In this document: positions 33,979-42,741 of the stretch, piece after piece
Position numbering within the stretch: the stretch's first letter is position 1
How the letters are laid out: each line of letters begins with the position of its first letter
DNA from: Pelotomaculum propionicicum
GTDB taxonomy: Bacteria; Bacillota; Desulfotomaculia; Desulfotomaculales; Pelotomaculaceae
Reading direction: 5' to 3'
Length of the DNA: 64,000 nucleotides
NCBI RefSeq assembly: GCF_004369225.1
Contig: NZ_QFFZ01000006.1
Span: 62,001 to 126,000 of the forward strand
Notes under the pieces: generated by a model
Databases searched by the model: none
What the model saw: the letters and a program-made list of their open reading frames with translations, nothing else
Told to the model about the DNA's origin: nothing
Translations under genes and position numbers: made by a program

Positions 33979-34671
33979 TTATCTGCACTTCAAAACTACT
34001 TCGCAGGTGCGGCAAGAGCGCCAGGGATAATTACGATTTCGCAGACCGGTTATGTGTCCCAACTTAGCCTCTCCCTCCATGTCCATACAGCAGGAAACGA
34101 TAGTGCCGTCCCAAAGCACACACACCCAATCTTCAAGCAGGAAGCAACATCTAGTATAATCGCCATGTCCACTTTTAGCCCACGAATGCCTATCTACACG
34201 GAATATTTCATATTTGCCGGGGACAAGGCGATGGAGATCTGTATCGCCGAAAGTTTGCACAAGAATTTGTAACTGCGAGGCCTGTTGCTCTTTTTCCAAA
34301 ATAAGTGTGTTAACATCTTCCAGGTCGGCTCCATTTTCTATACTTATAACCAGCAGTCCTGTGTATTTTAAAAGCATTTTCCTGATTTCTGATTGTTTTA
34401 GTAAGCGACCATTGGTACTTAGCCGCCAATTGATGTTATTGTGTTTTAAATATTCGAGGAAATCCGGCAGTTGGGGATGCAGAAGGCTTTCACCGAAATG
34501 GTGCAGACCAACAACCCCTCCGGGTGGAGGCTCCCATTTGAGGTAATATACTGTGTGTTTAAAGGTTTCCCAGTTCATGAAACCGCGTGTGCGTTTCATA
34601 TTGCTGTTCCCGCACCATGAGCAAGTAGAATTACAATGATTGGTTAGTTCAATCTGGTAAATAGCCACCAC
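33979..34671 (-). CDS. Radical SAM protein with C-terminal Cys-rich (SPASM-like) region
   Basis: 230 residues. The radical SAM cluster motif CNSTCSWC is at Cys13, 17 and 20. The C-terminal WDGTIVSCCMDMEGEAKLGHI and RTCEVVLKC supply cysteines for a second cluster, as in short SPASM or twitch proteins. Members modify peptides or sugars; being the last gene of the glycan cluster and overlapping the GT2 gene by 23 bases, it may modify a sugar or the acceptor. GTG start at 34671. At 230 residues it is short for a SPASM enzyme. Confidence 0.75.
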   Translation of the reverse strand: MVAIYQIELTNHCNSTCSWCGNSNMKRTRGFMNWETFKHTVYYLKWEPPPGGVVGLHHFGESLLHPQLPDFLEYLKHNNINWRLSTNGRLLKQSEIRKMLLKYTGLLVISIENGADLEDVNTLILEKEQQASQLQILVQTFGDTDLHRLVPGKYEIFRVDRHSWAKSGHGDYTRCCFLLEDWVCVLWDGTIVSCCMDMEGEAKLGHITGLRNRNYPWRSCRTCEVVLKCR

Positions 34672-35422
34672 TAACCACCTCTTTTTTTAAACCATAATCA
34701 TTCTTCCTAACTTTTTGCCAGAATCGGTCCCGTCCCTGCTGGTAAGATATTTCTCTGTTCTTTTCCCGTCCGGTCATAGAATCTTCATGCAGACGGTACT
34801 TATAAAGCAGTTTGGGTAGCCAAAATACGGGACCAAGGCTGGCAATACGAAGAGAGTAATCTACATCTTCAATTCCCTCGCATTCCGGATCGAAGCCGCC
34901 AACACGGCGGCAGACCTGAGCCCTGTAAAGAAAAGCGGCGCCAAAATTACAATGATGAGCCACAAGGAAATCACGCATAATATTGTCAATGAACAGGCGA
35001 GGGTCATTAACAAAAGGTGCCTTGAGATTCGGACCAATAATTTTACCGTTGGCGTCGATATGGTAATAACCGGCAAAGGCGGCGACATACGTGGGATATA
35101 TCTGCAGGATCGCTAAAAGATCAGAAATCATGTCAGGCAGCATAATATTGTCTGCTGAGGTCCATGTAATATATTCCCCGCGAGCTATGCTTAATCCGTA
35201 GTTTAGAGTCCGCGGCAAACCTTTATGCTCCCGGGAGTAATATTTTATTCTGGTATCATCATATGTGTTTATGATTTCTTGGGGTTCATCGGTAGAGCCA
35301 TCATTAATAACAATCAGTTCAATAAAGGGGTATCTCTGCTTAAGAACGCTATCAACAGCCTCCTGAAGAGTATGTTTTTGGTTGTAAACAGGTAAGAGAA
35401 TGCTTACAAGATATGGAATCAT
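34649..35422 (-). CDS. Family 2 glycosyltransferase
   Basis: GT-A fold transferase, 257 residues: N-terminal VSILLPVYNQKHTLQEAVDSVL, VINDGSTDEP at about residues 38-47, ARGEYITWTSADN (in the place of the DxD loop) and the C-terminal ECEGIEDVDYSLR (ED acid-base region). No TM helices, so a soluble or peripheral enzyme. ATG with GGAGGGAAATAA. Part of the glycan cluster. Confidence 0.88.
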   Translation of the reverse strand: MIPYLVSILLPVYNQKHTLQEAVDSVLKQRYPFIELIVINDGSTDEPQEIINTYDDTRIKYYSREHKGLPRTLNYGLSIARGEYITWTSADNIMLPDMISDLLAILQIYPTYVAAFAGYYHIDANGKIIGPNLKAPFVNDPRLFIDNIMRDFLVAHHCNFGAAFLYRAQVCRRVGGFDPECEGIEDVDYSLRIASLGPVFWLPKLLYKYRLHEDSMTGREKNREISYQQGRDRFWQKVRKNDYGLKKEVVSGGYLPD

Positions 35423-35649
35423 TTATTTCCCTCCTGCCCAAAGGCCAATATATTTCATGTTCCGTTATTCTCATTTTATGCCATTTTATTAGTTCCCGTG
35501 AGTAATACATTTATTGTAATTTAATAAAGCCTATGAACCGGAAATAATTAAAGATATTTGGCACCATGCATCCAGTTGATACCATAACCTGCATAACCGG
35601 ATATAAAAGGGAAAGACCCTATTACTTTTTCAATTCAAAGTTTTATCAA

Positions 35650-37428
35650 TTAGCCCGGCACTTCCATCTCCTCCACCAAATCGATGAGCATGATCTTCTC
35701 CAATTCGGTCTTTTCCAGAAGAGGTGACATATCCTCAATGGGTCTGTTTACAACAAGTTTAGGATCGACACAAGTAGTCTGTTCTAACCTTACGTCGACA
35801 AAGGCGGGCCCCTCTGTTTTCAGAGCCGTTTCAATAACATCCGGTGCGCTTGCCAAGGAGGAAATAATATAGGATGGAATCCCGTAAGCCGTAGCTACCT
35901 TCCCGAGATCGGGGCAACTATAGCCTTTAACAGTGGACTGCCTCCGGCCGCCGAAAAACATATCCTGAAACTGCCTTACCATACCCAGACACCTGTTGTT
36001 CATTGCAAATATCTTAACGGGGAGGTTATGGTGCACGATGGTATCAAGTTCCTGTATGTTAACTTGTATACCGCCATCTCCGTTTATGACGATAACCTTC
36101 CTGCCCGGGGACGCCTTGGCCGCACCCAACGCCGCCGGGAGCGCGAACCCCATGGCGCCCATACCGCCTGAAATAATCATCCTTTGATTTTTTTTGATAT
36201 GGAAGGACTGCGCGGCCCACATCTGGTGCTGCCCTACATCGAGGCAGATGATATCTCCTTCTGCGCAATATAAAGAGAGAAGTTCCGTAAAGCGATTTGG
36301 GTTTATTTTTTCAGCCTTGGTCGATCGATTTTGAGAAGGGTATTTTCCCCTGTACCCCTTAATGATTTCGTACCAGGTTGATAAATCAGGCTTTATATAC
36401 CCATCAAGCATTAAGTTGATTTTGGACAGAAATTCCCTTACATCACCCTTTAAGGCGATATCCACCTTTACCTTTTCATTCAGCTCCACCGGGTCTATGT
36501 CCACATGGACCTTTTTCGCGGCACGGGCAAACGTTTCCGGTCTTGTACCTGTCTGCCGGGTATCCAGCCTGGAGCCCAATATCAGCAAAAAGTCGCAATT
36601 GGCCAGGGAGAGATTGCTGTAACGGTTTCCATACGCCCCAATCATTCCAAAAAAGGCAGGATTGTCGTGTGATACTACGTCTAGTCCCATTAACGATGTT
36701 ACCACGGGTATTCCGGTCTTTTCTATCAGCAAACTAAACTCATCAGTTGCCTTAGCTGTCCTTACCCCCCCACCTGCAAGTATCACAGGTCTTTTTGCTC
36801 TCTCCATGAGACTTATTACTTCTTCCATGTCCCTGGTGTTATATGAATCAGTTTCTTGTGTTCTTATATACTCATCGCTGTCCCAATACCCTATTAGCTT
36901 TCCAGGATCAATCTGCGCGCGCTGAATATTCATGGGAATATCAAGGAGCACCGGGCCCGGTCTGCCATTCCTCGCGAGATATACTGCTTTTTCCAGGTGG
37001 TATTTAATTGTCTCTGCATCAGTTACTAACGCAGCATATTTGGTAAGAGGTTTTACAACGCTTACAATATCGGTCTCTTGAAACCCCAGTTGACGTACGG
37101 CCTTCTCATATTTGTACTCGTACGTGTTCACCTGGCCGGTGACAAACAAACATGGGACTGAGTCAAAATAACAACTTCCAATTCCAGTTAACAGATTTAG
37201 CGCGCCGGGACCACTTGTGGCCATCGCTACCCCAATGTTCCCGTTTATACGGGCGTAAGCCTCAGCGGCAAAAGCCGCCGACTGTTCATGATGTACCGAT
37301 ACACAATGCATATCATTCCTGTTATAAATAGAATCAAGAAGATGCGTTATTGCACCGCCAATTAGCTCAAAGACATGACACACACCTTCCGTAACCAGGA
37401 AATCAATAATATAATCAGAAAGCTTCAT
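35650..37428 (-). CDS. ThDP-dependent enzyme, acetolactate-synthase-like (candidate YerE-type sugar acetyl transferase)
   Basis: Full three-domain ThDP enzyme, 592 residues. Catalytic Glu48 in VSVHHEQSAAFAAE; ThDP/Mg motif GDGGIQVNIQEL from about residue 449, with NN before RCLGMV. It resembles IlvB, but no ilvN, ilvC or other amino acid genes are near. It sits in a cluster holding the CDP-3,6-dideoxysugar genes. In Yersinia, YerE is an acetolactate-synthase-like ThDP enzyme that adds an acetyl unit from pyruvate to a CDP-4-keto-3,6-dideoxyhexose. This role is proposed from context; a housekeeping acetolactate synthase is the alternative. Confidence 0.8.
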   Translation of the reverse strand: MKLSDYIIDFLVTEGVCHVFELIGGAITHLLDSIYNRNDMHCVSVHHEQSAAFAAEAYARINGNIGVAMATSGPGALNLLTGIGSCYFDSVPCLFVTGQVNTYEYKYEKAVRQLGFQETDIVSVVKPLTKYAALVTDAETIKYHLEKAVYLARNGRPGPVLLDIPMNIQRAQIDPGKLIGYWDSDEYIRTQETDSYNTRDMEEVISLMERAKRPVILAGGGVRTAKATDEFSLLIEKTGIPVVTSLMGLDVVSHDNPAFFGMIGAYGNRYSNLSLANCDFLLILGSRLDTRQTGTRPETFARAAKKVHVDIDPVELNEKVKVDIALKGDVREFLSKINLMLDGYIKPDLSTWYEIIKGYRGKYPSQNRSTKAEKINPNRFTELLSLYCAEGDIICLDVGQHQMWAAQSFHIKKNQRMIISGGMGAMGFALPAALGAAKASPGRKVIVINGDGGIQVNIQELDTIVHHNLPVKIFAMNNRCLGMVRQFQDMFFGGRRQSTVKGYSCPDLGKVATAYGIPSYIISSLASAPDVIETALKTEGPAFVDVRLEQTTCVDPKLVVNRPIEDMSPLLEKTELEKIMLIDLVEEMEVPG

Positions 37429-37447
37429 AATAAAAAACGACTCCTTG

Positions 37448-38422
37448 TCATGGATATAGATCCAGATTTTCTTTGATCCATTGCACCGTTTTGTTAAGCC
37501 CTGTCCAAAGAGATGTGGTAGGAAACCACCCCAGTTCTGTTTTCGCTTTATTAATATTAGCTACCCATGATGCCGGCTCGGGCTTTTGACTATTTACTTT
37601 ACCCCACCCTGGCTCTGAAATATTTCCAATAATATCATTGATCATCGATACCACTTCGCCGATAGAATACTGTACTCCAGAACCAATATTGTAGATCTTC
37701 CCTCCGGATGTGGGAGTACTTATTACTTTTAAGAAAGCATTCATCACATCGTCGATATTAATAAAATCCCGGACTGATTTTGGTGTCGAAAGTTCCGGAG
37801 ACTGCCCTCTGAGAAATGATTTTATTACATAGGGTATGAGCCTGTGAGGGTCATCCCAGGGACCGTACGGGGAAAAAAGTCGCAGTGTAATAATCGGCAA
37901 ACCTCTTTCAAGGGCCATGGATTGACAAAAGAGAGTAGTCGCAGCTTTTGAAACGCCATAATCTCCCACCGGCTCAAGAGTGTCTCTCTCACTCATTGGC
38001 TCTGATTTCACCCCATATTCTGAGGAACTACCTGTATTGATAAAACAATCGAATCCAATTTTTTCACAGGCCCTTAATAGATTGACAGTACCCAAAAGGT
38101 TGGATTCGATAATGACGGATGTATCTTTCTGAGAGGCAAATCCCCCGTAAGTCGCAAGATGACATATTATTGTCGGACCAATCTGAGCCACTGCCCTTTC
38201 CACAATCAAGGCATCCCGCAAATCCACTTCATGTTCTGTCACTCGTCCCAATAGGTCTGCTATACGCCACTTATTCGATGTGCTGCGGGTAAAGATATGG
38301 ATGTCAATAGGTGACATTCCTTCGAAGAAGGTATGTCCCCTTGCCGCCTTATTTATTTCAACTAACCGGCGTGTTAGACAAGAACCGACAAAACCGGTGG
38401 CGCCTGTAATTAAAACTCTCAT
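37448..38422 (-). CDS. NAD-dependent epimerase/dehydratase-reductase (SDR, nucleotide sugar)
   Basis: Extended SDR with GATGFVG at residues 7-13, catalytic Ser-Tyr-Lys seen as NTGSSSEYG and YGVSKAATT. Start ATG at 38422 is preferred because an AGAGGA site lies before it; this gives 324 residues. SGVQYSIGEVV and the late GW(F/Q)P segment are typical of sugar-nucleotide SDRs. Twenty bases after its stop is the ThDP gene. It could be the ketoreductase of the CDP-dideoxysugar pathway (as YerF, abequose or paratose synthase) or a 4-epimerase. Confidence 0.85.
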   Translation of the reverse strand: MRVLITGATGFVGSCLTRRLVEINKAARGHTFFEGMSPIDIHIFTRSTSNKWRIADLLGRVTEHEVDLRDALIVERAVAQIGPTIICHLATYGGFASQKDTSVIIESNLLGTVNLLRACEKIGFDCFINTGSSSEYGVKSEPMSERDTLEPVGDYGVSKAATTLFCQSMALERGLPIITLRLFSPYGPWDDPHRLIPYVIKSFLRGQSPELSTPKSVRDFINIDDVMNAFLKVISTPTSGGKIYNIGSGVQYSIGEVVSMINDIIGNISEPGWGKVNSQKPEPASWVANINKAKTELGWFPTTSLWTGLNKTVQWIKENLDLYP

Positions 38423-38455
38423 CCTTACATATCCTCTTTTTTCGCTCAACTTAAA

Positions 38456-39766
38456 TCACTTCGGGCTGTTCTTTGCCAGTCTTTCCGCTAAACGCTTTCC
38501 ACTTAAGATGGACTGGTCGCTCCAAAGATAAGCCCATTCTCCGTACCGTCCAATACAGTATATATTAAGGTTTTCCAGATAGTCCAACACGGTGCGCCTG
38601 CTTTCGGCGTGCCGCCTGTGGTAGAGCACCTGGGCGTGCTTTATGTCCTTACTGTCAACTAAGGTAATCTTGTCGTCTTTATCTATAACTCCGATAGTTA
38701 TCAAGTCTTCGATTGTTTTTTCAAGGACATTTTCCTGTGACATGCCCAAAGACCTGTAACGGGAATAATAAACTTCGGCCTGTATGCTGGTAAATCCGGG
38801 CGGTGCATTGTTAACGGAATACTCACTGGGAAAATGCACTCTGCAGGGAAGAATATTTTCATTATAAATATAAAACCAGTGGCAGTTGGCTAGGTTCTCC
38901 CTCTTAACACCCAGGTTGACCAGGATAACTGACGTACAGTCCAGTTGGGAAGCTGCTTCCTCGATTTCCGTTGGACAATCCCTAATGCAGCACACCAGTT
39001 TAGGAAGCGGTATAGAAGACACCAGCGCGTGGTAGTAGCGTTTAAAGCCATTTTTAAAGGTTATTCTCTTCTTTTTCACATCAATTTCAGCCATTTCAAA
39101 ACCGTAATTTACTTTGGCTCCTTCCTGCAAGCTACTTAAAAAAGATTGAAAGCCTCCAGCTTCTGGATAGCGGACGCTTGATATATAGTGCATATTGCAG
39201 AGCTCTTCGGATAGCGCCCCCTTGAGCACCTCCCCCAGGTTTGGTCGGTAAATCCGCTGTTCTATCCATTCCGTAGTCATTTGTTCAGGCTCCACCGTCC
39301 AATATTTCCTGGTATAGGCATAAGGAAAAGTCCTGGCAAACTTCTCCCCGAACCCGTCAATCAGCCACTGCCCGTAGTTTTTCGGAGAGCCTGACCCTGC
39401 CCGCTCCACCTTTACAAAGTCCAGGATACATTCAACCACAAGGTCCACCGGCAGACCCTTTAAATTGGTCTGGAGCGGATGACGGAGCCAGCAAGGACTG
39501 TACCTATTTAAAATCTTGGGGTAGATTTCATTGAACCGGCCTCCTATACTTTCGGCTAAAAGTTTTTTTACATAGGCGTCTTTGGTAAAAGATGAATGCG
39601 GCCCTTCATCGAAGATAAAGCCGTCAATCATATGGGAACGGCAGCGACCACCCCATGACGCTTCTTTTTCGTAGATATCCGTCTTGTGGTCATAATGACT
39701 GGAAAAACTTAACCCTGCTGGACCTGCCCCTAACGTCACAACAGCTTCTAACCCGTTGCAAACCAT
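38456..39766 (-). CDS. FAD-dependent protein, UDP-galactopyranose mutase/protoporphyrinogen oxidase-like
   Basis: 436 residues from ATG 39766 (AAAGGAG upstream). N-terminal Rossmann fingerprint VVTLGAGPAGLSFS, then YEKEASWGGRCRS and DEGPHSSF as in amine-oxidase/UGM-like flavoproteins. The C-terminal IYCIGRYGEWAYLWSDQSI is the typical FAD-closing motif. Such proteins in glycan clusters act on nucleotide sugars or lipid-linked sugars; the exact reaction is unknown. 34 bases separate it from the SDR gene. Confidence 0.75.
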   Translation of the reverse strand: MVCNGLEAVVTLGAGPAGLSFSSHYDHKTDIYEKEASWGGRCRSHMIDGFIFDEGPHSSFTKDAYVKKLLAESIGGRFNEIYPKILNRYSPCWLRHPLQTNLKGLPVDLVVECILDFVKVERAGSGSPKNYGQWLIDGFGEKFARTFPYAYTRKYWTVEPEQMTTEWIEQRIYRPNLGEVLKGALSEELCNMHYISSVRYPEAGGFQSFLSSLQEGAKVNYGFEMAEIDVKKKRITFKNGFKRYYHALVSSIPLPKLVCCIRDCPTEIEEAASQLDCTSVILVNLGVKRENLANCHWFYIYNENILPCRVHFPSEYSVNNAPPGFTSIQAEVYYSRYRSLGMSQENVLEKTIEDLITIGVIDKDDKITLVDSKDIKHAQVLYHRRHAESRRTVLDYLENLNIYCIGRYGEWAYLWSDQSILSGKRLAERLAKNSPK

Positions 39767-39894
39767 CTTACTACTCCTTTTAAAATTATTAAAACTCACA
39801 TCTTAATCATTTGTCACAAGGATCTCGGAAATAGATGTGTCATTCTTAAAGATATTCTCTTCAAGTATTATATGGATACTTATTACATAATGTT

Positions 39895-40059
39895 ACCAAC
39901 CCTGATTTGTGGTATCAGGACAAAACCACCAATGTAGCAGGAATTTAAATCGGTATCGGTGCATCTCTTGGTGAGATGTTGGGGTATGCCATCGCGTTAT
40001 TTTTGGGAAAATTCAACAGCTTTACTCTTGGGACAAAAAGAGGCCCTGCTATGTATTGA
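39895..40059 (+). pseudogene. Possible coding remnant in the glycan-cluster gap
   Basis: One plus-strand frame reads NPDLWYQDKTTNVAGI, a TAA stop, then IGIGASLGEMLGYAIALFLG and KFNSFTLG up to a stop at about 40059. The amino acid order looks protein-like with a membrane-type segment, but there is no start and one internal stop. The family is not identified; it might be chance. Confidence 0.3.
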
Positions 40060-40066
40060 GCAGGGC
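40034..40066 (-). terminator. Terminator after the first O-acetyltransferase gene
   Basis: GCCCTGCT (40043-40050) pairs with AGCAGGGC (40059-40066); the minus strand continues CCTCTTTTTG. It splits the cluster into at least two units. Confidence 0.75.
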
Positions 40067-40067
40067 T

Positions 40068-40613
40068 TTATAACCTTCCCTCTATTTCCATTTTTTCAAG
40101 TCCCTTTAAAATAAAGGTGTTAATATCATAAAAATATTCTTCAAATTCCCTTATTTCCTCATCACTCCAGTCCCACCACCTGATTCTAAGCAAGGCTTTA
40201 ATTTGATCCTCCGAAAACCTGTATTTGATGATTCTGGCAGGATTGCCCCCAACTATGGCGTAGGGTGGCACATCTTTTGTAACTACCGCGCCGGCCCCTA
40301 TAAAGGCGCCGTCTCCGATTGTTACACCTGATAATACTACTGCATTATACATGATTAATACATCGTTACCAATAATGGTTGGACCTTTTGAATATATTTC
40401 CTTATTGATCTCTTGAAATCTATGAAAATATAAAATCTTAAGTGGGTAACCGGCTACATTTTTTGCATAATGTTCTAAACCGGCAAATATCTTAACATCT
40501 GCTGATATACCAGTGAACTTCCCAACCAATACTATTTCGTCAGGTAGGAAAGCAGTATGAAAAGGATTGGGAGGCAACGCCACACTGTGTTTCCCAACAA
40601 TAATAATTGCCAT
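40068..40613 (-). CDS. CatB-like hexapeptide O-acetyltransferase (XAT class), copy 1
   Basis: Left-handed beta-helix acetyltransferase, 181 residues. [40 protein letters not shown] and [18 protein letters not shown] are classic hexapeptide-repeat turns. It lacks the longer mid-region of its paralogue at 42037-42639, with which it shares the C-terminal [14 protein letters not shown]. Probable acceptor: a sugar hydroxyl or amine of the glycan. ATG with GAAGGAG. Confidence 0.88.
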   Translation of the reverse strand: MAIIIVGKHSVALPPNPFHTAFLPDEIVLVGKFTGISADVKIFAGLEHYAKNVAGYPLKILYFHRFQEINKEIYSKGPTIIGNDVLIMYNAVVLSGVTIGDGAFIGAGAVVTKDVPPYAIVGGNPARIIKYRFSEDQIKALLRIRWWDWSDEEIREFEEYFYDINTFILKGLEKMEIEGRL

Positions 40614-40685
40614 TGTTTCACTCCTTCTTTGATGGATTTTTGATATAACATAAGGTTATTTATTTAAACTGTCTTAACTTTTTCC

Positions 40686-42017
40686 TTAGGTATCGCAGCA
40701 GGCGATAAGTTCGGCAGATACAAGGGAAAGCAGTTGCTCAACATCCACCCTGTTAATATTAGGCTCATAATAACTAACCGTCAAAGTCAAAATATTATTG
40801 TATGTTCCGGTTACCAGCATGAACCCCGGAGCATAAAAAGCTGGTGAAAACAGGTAAGCATCCCTTACTGCTATATCACCGAATTGAAGTGGAGACCGGC
40901 TGATTAACCCAACGTTGGATAGTGCGGGGGAACATTTTCCGCTAATAATAGACTGCAGTCTGCCAACCTCAATGATTTGGAGAACTTCCCGGTAGCTCAA
41001 ACCGGCTAAAAACTCAAAGAAGATAGCGCTGTAAATGCCGGGATGGTTATTTTTAACGGTTTTCATCTGCGACACTACTCTTAATAAGGTAGCTTCAAAG
41101 GATTCCATATAAACTCTGGCAGTGCGCACGCTGGCAACTCCAGATAAATTACACATTGCGTCTGGCTTGCCTCCCGGCAGGTACCTGCGTAAATCAACTG
41201 TTAAAAGTAATTCCATGGGTACACCTGGATAAGGCTTTACCATTTCAAACAGTGCCCTGAAAAATGCGGTCAGGAGTATATCATTAATTGTGGCGCACTT
41301 TTTTTTCGCGTAAGTGGAAATAGCGTGTACATGCCGGCTGAAGAGCTTGCGAATAGAAAACTGAGGTTCAGCAGGTTGACACAAAAGATATGGAAAGGCC
41401 CATGTCGGCTTCTGTTCAGCCAGTTGTGGGTTCCAGGCCCTTTTGAGGTTGAATATTCCCATATCCCTGAAAAGACAACTTTGGTCCCTCTTCCCAGGAC
41501 TACTTGGTTTCGCTTCAAACCTAACGCCATTAGCAAGATTGGTGTAGATTGCGGATAATAGTTTTAAGTATTCTTTAATCCCGCCTCCGTCGCAACAAGC
41601 GTGATCCATTTTAACGCATATGGTGTCATTTTCACCGGAGCGAATTATTTTTACCAGAACCTGTGTGTCGTGTTTCTCGTCAAAAGATTGCGACATAAAC
41701 CTGCGCAGTGTTTTTTCGTTATCCCGGGTTTCTTCCAGCGAACACAACTTGATATCGTCTATATCCACAAGGCGCTGCCAATAGGGGCGAATCTGCTCTT
41801 CAACAAAACGGCAGCCAAGAATTGGCTCAATATCAACAGACATTCTTACCGCTTCAGCCAGCTTGGCAGCGTCCAGATGTCCCTGAAATTCCAGAACGGC
41901 ATGAATTTGACAGTTTGAAGTACCGTGGCGAGCGGCATAATTGATCCAGTCCGAAACGGCTGCTGGCAATATATCAGGATTCTTCTTCACTTTTGTTTTT
42001 TCATTCCTAGTATTCAT
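40686..42017 (-). CDS. Condensation-domain-like acyltransferase (PapA/WES type)
   Basis: 443 residues. The condensation motif HxxxDG is present as HACCDGGG at residues 139-146, and the second half has LLLTVDLRRYLPG and LSNVGLI, as in CoA-dependent acyltransferases related to NRPS condensation, WS/DGAT and PapA5. These make esters or amides from acyl-CoA (or acyl carrier) and an alcohol or amine. Placed between the two O-acetyltransferase paralogues, so probably acylating the glycan or its amino sugar. ATG with AAGGATG. Confidence 0.75.
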   Translation of the reverse strand: MNTRNEKTKVKKNPDILPAAVSDWINYAARHGTSNCQIHAVLEFQGHLDAAKLAEAVRMSVDIEPILGCRFVEEQIRPYWQRLVDIDDIKLCSLEETRDNEKTLRRFMSQSFDEKHDTQVLVKIIRSGENDTICVKMDHACCDGGGIKEYLKLLSAIYTNLANGVRFEAKPSSPGKRDQSCLFRDMGIFNLKRAWNPQLAEQKPTWAFPYLLCQPAEPQFSIRKLFSRHVHAISTYAKKKCATINDILLTAFFRALFEMVKPYPGVPMELLLTVDLRRYLPGGKPDAMCNLSGVASVRTARVYMESFEATLLRVVSQMKTVKNNHPGIYSAIFFEFLAGLSYREVLQIIEVGRLQSIISGKCSPALSNVGLISRSPLQFGDIAVRDAYLFSPAFYAPGFMLVTGTYNNILTLTVSYYEPNINRVDVEQLLSLVSAELIACCDT

Positions 42018-42036
42018 GTTTTACTGCATCCTTCGC

Positions 42037-42639
42037 TTAAAGCCTACCCTCTTCTTCCATCTTTTCGAAGGCTTTTAAAATAAAGGTTTCAATATCCCCG
42101 GAGAAATACTCTTTGAATTCTTTAATCTCTTCATCACTCCAGTCCCACCATCGGATTCTGAGTAAGGCTTTTATTTGTTCTTCCGAAAACCTGTACTTTA
42201 TAATCCTAGCTGGATTTCCCGCTACAATGGCATAAGGAGGTACATCTTTAGTGACTACCGCTCCAGCTCCGACAATGGCTCCATCTCCAATTCTCACACC
42301 TGATAATATTAAAGCATTGTACATAATCAAAACATCGTTGCCAATAATGGTTGATCCTTTTGTATATACTTCAGTCTTGTAGTTTTCCATCAATCCAGCT
42401 AATAAATTTTCAATAGCAGCCGGCCCGTTTGTAAATATACCCTTGGCGTTTTCTATAAAGTTCTGAATTGAGAATACTGGAAAAGCGGCTACATTGTTTA
42501 AGAAATGTTCACCACCACCCAATATTTTTGCACCAATTGACAAACCGCAATACTTACCCACCTGTATAACATCGTCAGGGCTGAAGATCATAAAATGAAA
42601 TGGCGTTGCTACCGAATGCTCTCCTATGGTAACCCCCAT
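42037..42639 (-). CDS. CatB-like hexapeptide O-acetyltransferase (XAT class), copy 2
   Basis: 200 residues; same architecture as the copy at 40068-40613, with near-identical turns ([40 protein letters not shown]). It is about 20 residues longer in the middle ([19 protein letters not shown]), where CatB and Vat enzymes have their acceptor-binding loop. The two probably arose by local duplication around the acyltransferase gene. ATG with AAGGTGG. Confidence 0.88.
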   Translation of the reverse strand: MGVTIGEHSVATPFHFMIFSPDDVIQVGKYCGLSIGAKILGGGEHFLNNVAAFPVFSIQNFIENAKGIFTNGPAAIENLLAGLMENYKTEVYTKGSTIIGNDVLIMYNALILSGVRIGDGAIVGAGAVVTKDVPPYAIVAGNPARIIKYRFSEEQIKALLRIRWWDWSDEEIKEFKEYFSGDIETFILKAFEKMEEEGRL

Positions 42640-42741
42640 TGCTCCACCTTCTTTCCATATTTATCACTTATACGTACAATCCCTGTCCAGCAGTGAAAAT
42701 CCGTACCAGCCGGCCGGTTTCTCTATTTGTCAATATTTTTT

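Noticed and set aside
35650..37428. Branched-chain amino acid acetolactate synthase (ilvB)
   Set aside because: No ilvN, ilvC, ilvD or leu genes nearby and the gene is inside a nucleotide-sugar cluster; kept only as an alternative.
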